Source: Acinetobacter colistiniresistens
Lineage (GTDB): Bacteria; Pseudomonadota; Gammaproteobacteria; Pseudomonadales; Moraxellaceae
Length of the DNA stretch: 64,000 nucleotides
Assembly: GCF_000413935.1 (NCBI RefSeq)
Contig: NZ_KE340384.1
Span: 1 to 64,000, forward strand
Direction: 5' to 3'
Shown: positions 59,487 to 64,000 of the stretch, piece by piece
Layout: each line of letters opens with the position of its first letter
Numbering within the stretch: position 1 is the first letter of the stretch
Translations under genes and position numbers: made by a program
Notes under the pieces: model-generated
Told to the model about the DNA's origin: nothing
What the model saw: the letters and a program-made list of their open reading frames with translations, nothing else
Databases searched by the model: none

Positions 59487-60743
59487 TTAGAATCGTTTCG
59501 TATAATTCACAAACAGACGATCTTCACCAAAGTCATTGCCATGTTTGACTTTGTAATCAACACGTAGATATTGAATGGCAAAGCCCTTTAAATAAGGCTG
59601 CTGAAAAGCATAATTGACCAAGACATTCGATTCAGTTTCATGGTTTTTCACACCATCGGCTGTTTTAAAGTCATAACCATAGACATATTTCACCATAGCA
59701 TTTAACCCTGGTACGTAGTCCTTAAAATCATAGCCGTACATCAGATGATAGGACTTTTCATTCTGCTTAAAAAAGCCTGTGGCATTCCAGTTGATAAAAT
59801 ACAACTCAGGTAAAAATCCATCGGGTAAAGGATAGGCTGATTCACCCATAATTTGCTGATAACCCAAACCAAAACTCTGATTGTTTACTTTCAGCATTTC
59901 CAACACCCCGATATTCTGGGCATCGATCTTAAAATTGTCGCCATCATTTTTGGCATTGAAATATTTAAACTTGGAGTTCAGTGAAAAAGTGGGCTGTTTC
60001 CAGGTATGCTCCAGACCGAGATAGTGTTTGTTATATAAATCTTCTAAATTGCCAAAGTAATATTCAGCTTTGAGCGAGGGGGTCAGCTGATAACGTAGGT
60101 CAAGATAATTCAGGCCATCGGAATAGGCCGTTTTACCATTCGAGCTGAAGGAGAACTTATGAAAGTTATCTTCATTACGTGGAGACACTTTTGTCACCCG
60201 ACCCAGTTCAGCATAGAGTTGATCCGAAATCTGTGATTTTAAACTGCTGCCCCAATAGGAGGTAATTAACTGACGACTGGCATCCGAGCTGGTAACAGGC
60301 AAGTCCAGCCATAGCTCCCCAACACTCAATAAAGTTTTGCCATAGCCTAGTTTCAGGGTTGCTCCATACTTTGAATAATCAGCCGCTTGGGACTGGGTCT
60401 GCCGATCAAAAGGCAATACCATATCACTGACGTGTCGATCTGCGCTTAACCGTACTGCATATTGTACCGAAGCATCCGCCCCGATCCGAATTGGCTTGTC
60501 TGCGATCACGAAAGGGGTATCGTATAAGTTTGAGGTATAAAACAAAGATACCCCTTGAGACCAACTGCCAAAGTTTTTTGCATTGCTATTGGCATAATCA
60601 CGGTATAGATAGGCATTCTTCAGGTTAAATTTCCATTCGTCTTGAATGGGCTGGGTGGGGTCAGCTGCCCATACGCCCGAACTTGCCCCAGACATTGGCA
60701 GCAAGATACTCAGCGCTACAATTTTCACATTAAAGTGGTGCAT
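59487..60743 (-). CDS. OprD-family outer-membrane porin
   Basis: This porin of about 418 residues has a signal peptide ending at GVWAADP and a beta-barrel ending in YTKRF. The OprD opening (DEWKFNLKNAYLYRDYAN, FGSWSQGVSLFYTS) and the GKTLLSVGELWLDLP strand are clear. OprD porins pass small carboxylates including aromatic acids. The frame opens earlier at 60788, but AGGATG placement favours the ATG at 60743. It is downstream of an aromatic acid transporter and gentisate genes and likely admits the aromatic substrate. Confidence 0.87.
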   Translation of the reverse strand: MHHFNVKIVALSILLPMSGASSGVWAADPTQPIQDEWKFNLKNAYLYRDYANSNAKNFGSWSQGVSLFYTSNLYDTPFVIADKPIRIGADASVQYAVRLSADRHVSDMVLPFDRQTQSQAADYSKYGATLKLGYGKTLLSVGELWLDLPVTSSDASRQLITSYWGSSLKSQISDQLYAELGRVTKVSPRNEDNFHKFSFSSNGKTAYSDGLNYLDLRYQLTPSLKAEYYFGNLEDLYNKHYLGLEHTWKQPTFSLNSKFKYFNAKNDGDNFKIDAQNIGVLEMLKVNNQSFGLGYQQIMGESAYPLPDGFLPELYFINWNATGFFKQNEKSYHLMYGYDFKDYVPGLNAMVKYVYGYDFKTADGVKNHETESNVLVNYAFQQPYLKGFAIQYLRVDYKVKHGNDFGEDRLFVNYTKRF

Positions 60744-60820
60744 AGAATCAATCATCCTGTGTTGAGTTGCCGTGCCATCCACTGGCACAGCGATCTATTT
60801 TTATTGGCAATGGCTTGAAC

Positions 60821-62164
60821 TCAGCCGAGAGTTGTCACAACGCTAGGCTGTTCTTTTTTAAGACGTTTAATCAACAACAATGAAACTGCGGCACAAAAAG
60901 CGGGAATGGCGAGCAGACTGAGAATAGCAAAGTTAGAAAGATGCAATGACATCAGCCAGCCCCCCATGATCGAACCCACCACAGAACCAGCACGTCCGAC
61001 CGCATTGGCCCAACTCACGCCTGTTGCACGACAATGGGTGGGATAAAAACTGGAAGAAAAGGCATTGGCACCGACCTGTGACCCACTGATTCCGGCACCG
61101 ACACCAAACATGGCAAACATCAGCAATACCGTGTTGGCTTGTTCGATTCCCAAACCGAGACAAATCAGAAATAGACCACCAAATGCATAAGCGGTGCTTA
61201 ACACTTTGGTGGCATCCAGCTTGTCCATCAGCAAGCCCAAGACAATGGCACCAATCGTCCCGCCAATCTGGAAAATCGAGGTGAGCCATGAGGCGTTGGA
61301 TAAGTTAAAACCGGCGTTGGTCAATAAGGTTGGCATCCAGCTTGAGATCATATAAATAATCAGAAAGCTCATAAAAAAAGTGAACCAGATCAGAAATGTT
61401 CCCAAGGCAAAACCTTTGCCGAACAAATTTTTTAAACTCGATTTCGCAACTTCATTTACGGTGGGTACTAAGTGTGGAATCTCGCTGATCTGTGGTGCGA
61501 TACGACGGATAATGCTTTCAATTTTTTCGGTACTTTTTTGTTTCAGCACAAGAAACCGTAACGATTCAGGCAGTAAATAATATAAAAAAGGGACTGTGCA
61601 TAAAGGAGCAATCCCACCAATCAGTAAAATGCCATGCCAACCAATATGTGGCAGCAATTGAGCCGACAAAATCCCACCCAAGGCAGAGCCAATGGTAAAA
61701 CCACAAAACATCATGGTGACCAGATTTGAACGTCGGGAAGTTGGTGCATATTCTGAAGTTAAGGTAATCGCATTGGGTAAAGCACCACCCAAACCTAAAC
61801 CTGTCAGAAAACGCCAGATAATCAGGGTTTGTAGGTCTGAAGAAAAGGCTGCAAATAGACTGGCGCAACCAAACATGATCACTGAGCCGATCAAAATCGG
61901 TTTACGGCCTAATTTATCGGATAACGGTCCAAAAACCAGTGCACCTGCCATCAAACCAAATAAGCCTGCACCAAATAACGGTGCCAGATCGGTGGGTTGT
62001 AGTCCCCATTCGGCTTTTAATGCAGGCGCGATAAATCCCACTGCTGCGGTATCAAAACCATCAATTGCAACAATCAAAAAGCACAGCCACATGATTAATT
62101 TTTGCAAAGCTGAAAGCGGAATTTCATCGATGAAACTTTGCACATCTATTGTTTTTTGAGACAT
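60821..62164 (-). CDS. Aromatic acid:H+ symporter (MFS, AAHS family)
   Basis: This 447-residue MFS importer has 12 membrane segments. It has the AAHS motif DGFDTAAVGFIAPALKAEW (near 34-52), GPLSDKLGRKPILIG (motif A) and WRFLTGLGLGGALPNAITL. Relatives carry benzoate, 4-hydroxybenzoate, 3-hydroxybenzoate or gentisate. AAGGAG lies 5 nt before the ATG at 62164, preferred over an opening 45 nt earlier. The neighbours point to gentisate or 3-hydroxybenzoate as substrate. Confidence 0.9.
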   Translation of the reverse strand: MSQKTIDVQSFIDEIPLSALQKLIMWLCFLIVAIDGFDTAAVGFIAPALKAEWGLQPTDLAPLFGAGLFGLMAGALVFGPLSDKLGRKPILIGSVIMFGCASLFAAFSSDLQTLIIWRFLTGLGLGGALPNAITLTSEYAPTSRRSNLVTMMFCGFTIGSALGGILSAQLLPHIGWHGILLIGGIAPLCTVPFLYYLLPESLRFLVLKQKSTEKIESIIRRIAPQISEIPHLVPTVNEVAKSSLKNLFGKGFALGTFLIWFTFFMSFLIIYMISSWMPTLLTNAGFNLSNASWLTSIFQIGGTIGAIVLGLLMDKLDATKVLSTAYAFGGLFLICLGLGIEQANTVLLMFAMFGVGAGISGSQVGANAFSSSFYPTHCRATGVSWANAVGRAGSVVGSIMGGWLMSLHLSNFAILSLLAIPAFCAAVSLLLIKRLKKEQPSVVTTLG

Positions 62165-62272
62165 AACGACTCCTTTTGCCAATACCTTGGCCGATGCAAT
62201 CCTTAGCAAAGGTGCTCAACTTTATTTGTTCTTCAGCTTGAGCACCTGTTTAAACCACTCAGATCAAGTGCG

Positions 62273-62974
62273 TTATTTCACATTCACGGTAATGCCAGTC
62301 AATCCGGTAATCTCAGCACGCATCACATCACCTCGAACCACAGCACCCACCCCTTCAGGTGTTCCTGTAAAGATCAAGTCGCCTGCTTTGAGTTCAAATA
62401 AGGTCGATAGATTGGCAATGGTTTCAGCAACTGACCAGATCAAATGGCTAATATCACTGCGTTGCTCAGTTGTACCGTTGACGGTCAAATGAATATCCGC
62501 CTGATTCATTTCACCTGTTTCGGTGATGGGATGAATCGGACCAATCGGCGCAGAAAAATCGAATGCTTTTCCAATTTCCCATGGACGCCCTTTTTCACGC
62601 ATACTCATTTGCAGGTCACGGCGCGTCATGTCCAAGCCCACTGCATAACCATAGATATACTGTGCAGCCTCTTCGACTGAAACATTCTTGGCATCCCGAC
62701 CAATCGCAACCACCAACTCAATTTCATAGTGATAATTTGAGGTCTCGCTTGGATAAGGAATATCTACCGCCTCTTGATCAACAGGTACAATCGACTCTAA
62801 GTCATTCGGTTTGCAGAAAAAGAACGGTGGTTCACGATCTGGATCAAAACCCATTTCACGCGCATGGGCAGCGTAGTTACGTCCGACACAGTAAACTCGA
62901 CGGACTGGAAATTGTTGATCTGAGCCGTGGATAAACAGGCCTGCTGGTGTCATGGGTTCAAATATAAAGCTCAT
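62273..62974 (-). CDS. Fumarylpyruvate hydrolase (FAH family)
   Basis: This 233-residue FAH-fold hydrolase has metal-binding acidic residues in HYEIELVVAIGRD, the CVGRNYAAHAREMG opening, and the closing GDLIFTGTPEGVGAV. Next to a gentisate dioxygenase and a maleylpyruvate isomerase, its likely reaction is fumarylpyruvate to fumarate plus pyruvate. It could be called FAA hydrolase without that context. Confidence 0.9.
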   Translation of the reverse strand: MSFIFEPMTPAGLFIHGSDQQFPVRRVYCVGRNYAAHAREMGFDPDREPPFFFCKPNDLESIVPVDQEAVDIPYPSETSNYHYEIELVVAIGRDAKNVSVEEAAQYIYGYAVGLDMTRRDLQMSMREKGRPWEIGKAFDFSAPIGPIHPITETGEMNQADIHLTVNGTTEQRSDISHLIWSVAETIANLSTLFELKAGDLIFTGTPEGVGAVVRGDVMRAEITGLTGITVNVK

Positions 62975-63009
62975 GGCATATTCCTTATTGATATAGGTGG
63001 ATCAGCAAC

Positions 63010-63645
63010 TTAAAACGCATCTGCTTGCTGTTCAGGTGCAGCTTTCTGAAATGCTTCAAGCGTCATACAATGCTGATAAATTTCATTAATTTGGGGATAG
63101 GCCGATAGGTCGACCTGAAAGCGTTGTGCAGACACTACCTGTGGAATCAAATAGGCATCGGCTAGGCTAGGTTGATTGCCATAGCAGAACTTTTTCCGCG
63201 TAGGATCTTGTGCCAAGATCTGCTCTAAAGCCGAAAAACCATCTTGAATCCATTTAGCACACCATGCATTGATCTGGTTCTGATCCAACCCAAGCTGGCG
63301 TAAATGTTCCAGCACACGTTTATTGTTTAAGGGATGAATATCACAGCCAATCAACGCCGCAATGGCGCGTACTTTTTCTTTACCCAATGCATCTGCTGGT
63401 AACAAAGCAGGCTCTGGATATTGCTGTTCAATCCATTCGATGATGGCTGGACTTTGTAGCAGCAGACCAGATTCAGTTTCCAATACGGGGACAAAACCCT
63501 GTGGATTCAATCTCTTAAAGTCCAGCTGTTGATGCTCATTTTTAGCCAGTGAGACATAACTTATCTCATAATCCAAACCCTTTAAATTCAGAGCAATGCG
63601 GGTTCGATGTGATGTACCACTACGAAAAAAACTATAAAGTTTCAT
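63010..63645 (-). CDS. Maleylpyruvate/maleylacetoacetate isomerase (GST zeta)
   Basis: This 211-residue zeta-class GST has the signature SGTSHRTRIALNLKGL (SSCxxRVRIAL equivalent with Ser-Gly-Thr-Ser) and GFVPVLETESGLLLQSPAIIEWIEQ. With a gentisate dioxygenase beside it, it most likely isomerises maleylpyruvate to fumarylpyruvate using glutathione. The frame opens 21 nt earlier; the ATG at 63645 has GGAG 7 nt upstream. Confidence 0.9.
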   Translation of the reverse strand: MKLYSFFRSGTSHRTRIALNLKGLDYEISYVSLAKNEHQQLDFKRLNPQGFVPVLETESGLLLQSPAIIEWIEQQYPEPALLPADALGKEKVRAIAALIGCDIHPLNNKRVLEHLRQLGLDQNQINAWCAKWIQDGFSALEQILAQDPTRKKFCYGNQPSLADAYLIPQVVSAQRFQVDLSAYPQINEIYQHCMTLEAFQKAAPEQQADAF

Positions 63646-63693
63646 ATACTCGCTCCTCAGCAGCATGTGCTTTCACCACAGCTGAGATTAAAA

Positions 63694-64000
63694 TTATGGA
63701 CGTGCAGCAGTTCGCTCACGGATTGAATACAGGCCCAACTTACGCTGCAAAGGAGCTTCATCTGCGATAAAGACATAGCATGGCTGTTCGGATGTATTGA
63801 TTAAATCAATAACAGCAAAACACGGTGCACAGGCGGTATCGGCTTTACTCAAATGAAAATCCTGTTGATCGATCTGGATCGTTAAGCCCCCTTCAATGAC
63901 ATGAAACACCTGTGGGGTGGAACGTAAAGGCAGAGATAGTGTTTCATTCGGACGCAGCAGCAGTGCTGAATAGCCTAGAATATGTTGACAATCTTGACCC
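63694..64000 (-). CDS. Gentisate 1,2-dioxygenase, partial (C-terminal part)
   Basis: The frame runs without a stop from the right edge of the window to a TAA at 63694, so only about the last 102 codons are present. It reads GYSALLLRPNETLSLPLRST then QVFHVIEGGLTIQID, a C-terminal cupin typical of gentisate dioxygenases, which cleave gentisate to maleylpyruvate with Fe(II) and oxygen. A GTG at 63907 is an internal codon, not the start. The N-terminal catalytic cupin lies beyond the window. Confidence 0.85.
   Translation of the reverse strand, partial: GQDCQHILGYSALLLRPNETLSLPLRSTPQVFHVIEGGLTIQIDQQDFHLSKADTACAPCFAVIDLINTSEQPCYVFIADEAPLQRKLGLYSIRERTAARP

Noticed and set aside
61692-62159. 155-codon plus-strand ORF
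   Set aside because: It is the antisense shadow of the AAHS transporter.

Overview
The window is a piece of a gamma-proteobacterial chromosome, almost certainly an Acinetobacter species (Moraxellaceae). The 16S gene, the gene content (BCCT transporter, CrbS-like kinase beside yjcH-actP, def / LysM protein / dprA / tsaC, zur-znuCB next to znuA and the atp operon, argS followed by a SPOR protein) and the AT-rich intergenic DNA all fit that genus. The genus call is inference from content, not from a database search.

Layout. Positions 1-2379 hold the start of an rRNA operon on the minus strand (tandem promoters, leader, 16S, tRNA-Ile). Positions 2380-9250 carry a BCCT osmolyte transporter, a degenerate ion channel, a TetR regulator divergent from an MpaB-type oxygenase, and the acetate symporter pair yjcH-actP. 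A large symporter-fused hybrid histidine kinase is divergent from that pair (9428-12922). Positions 13239-17932 hold an unrecognised protein, a membrane/SRPBCC protein and a histidine-rich TonB copper receptor with its DUF2946 companion. Positions 17944-21491 are housekeeping genes (def, LysM protein, dprA, tsaC/sua5).

Positions 21910-31961 form one co-directional block that reads as a purine/nucleoside uptake and oxidation island. It contains a BMP-type ABC importer, a Tsx/OmpK-like outer-membrane channel, a guanine-deaminase-like enzyme, a LysR regulator and an unusual split Rieske oxygenase: one protein carries the 2Fe-2S domain, a second carries the mononuclear-iron site, and a GST-like protein is translationally coupled to them. 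No reductase is visible. This is the strongest candidate for an under-described system.

Positions 32314-39058 hold an EamA permease, a TetR regulator with two tandem MFS exporters whose promoter/operator region is duplicated, an AraC regulator, a glutathione peroxidase and a lipoprotein. Positions 39137-46303 are the complete atp operon (atpIBEFHAGDC). Positions 46474-49605 are the zinc uptake locus (znuA divergent from zur-znuCB) with Zur-like boxes.

Positions 49612-54283 hold a LysE exporter, a Dyp peroxidase, argS, an array of structured repeats with compensating base changes, and a SPOR protein. An IS4-type insertion sequence (54295-55611) lies between convergent genes. After it come a GST, an OsmC-pirin pair, small DUF genes and a PadR (YqjI-like) regulator with two identical operators. 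Positions 59487-64000 hold a gentisate catabolic cluster on the minus strand: dioxygenase (cut by the window end), maleylpyruvate isomerase, fumarylpyruvate hydrolase, aromatic-acid transporter and OprD-type porin.
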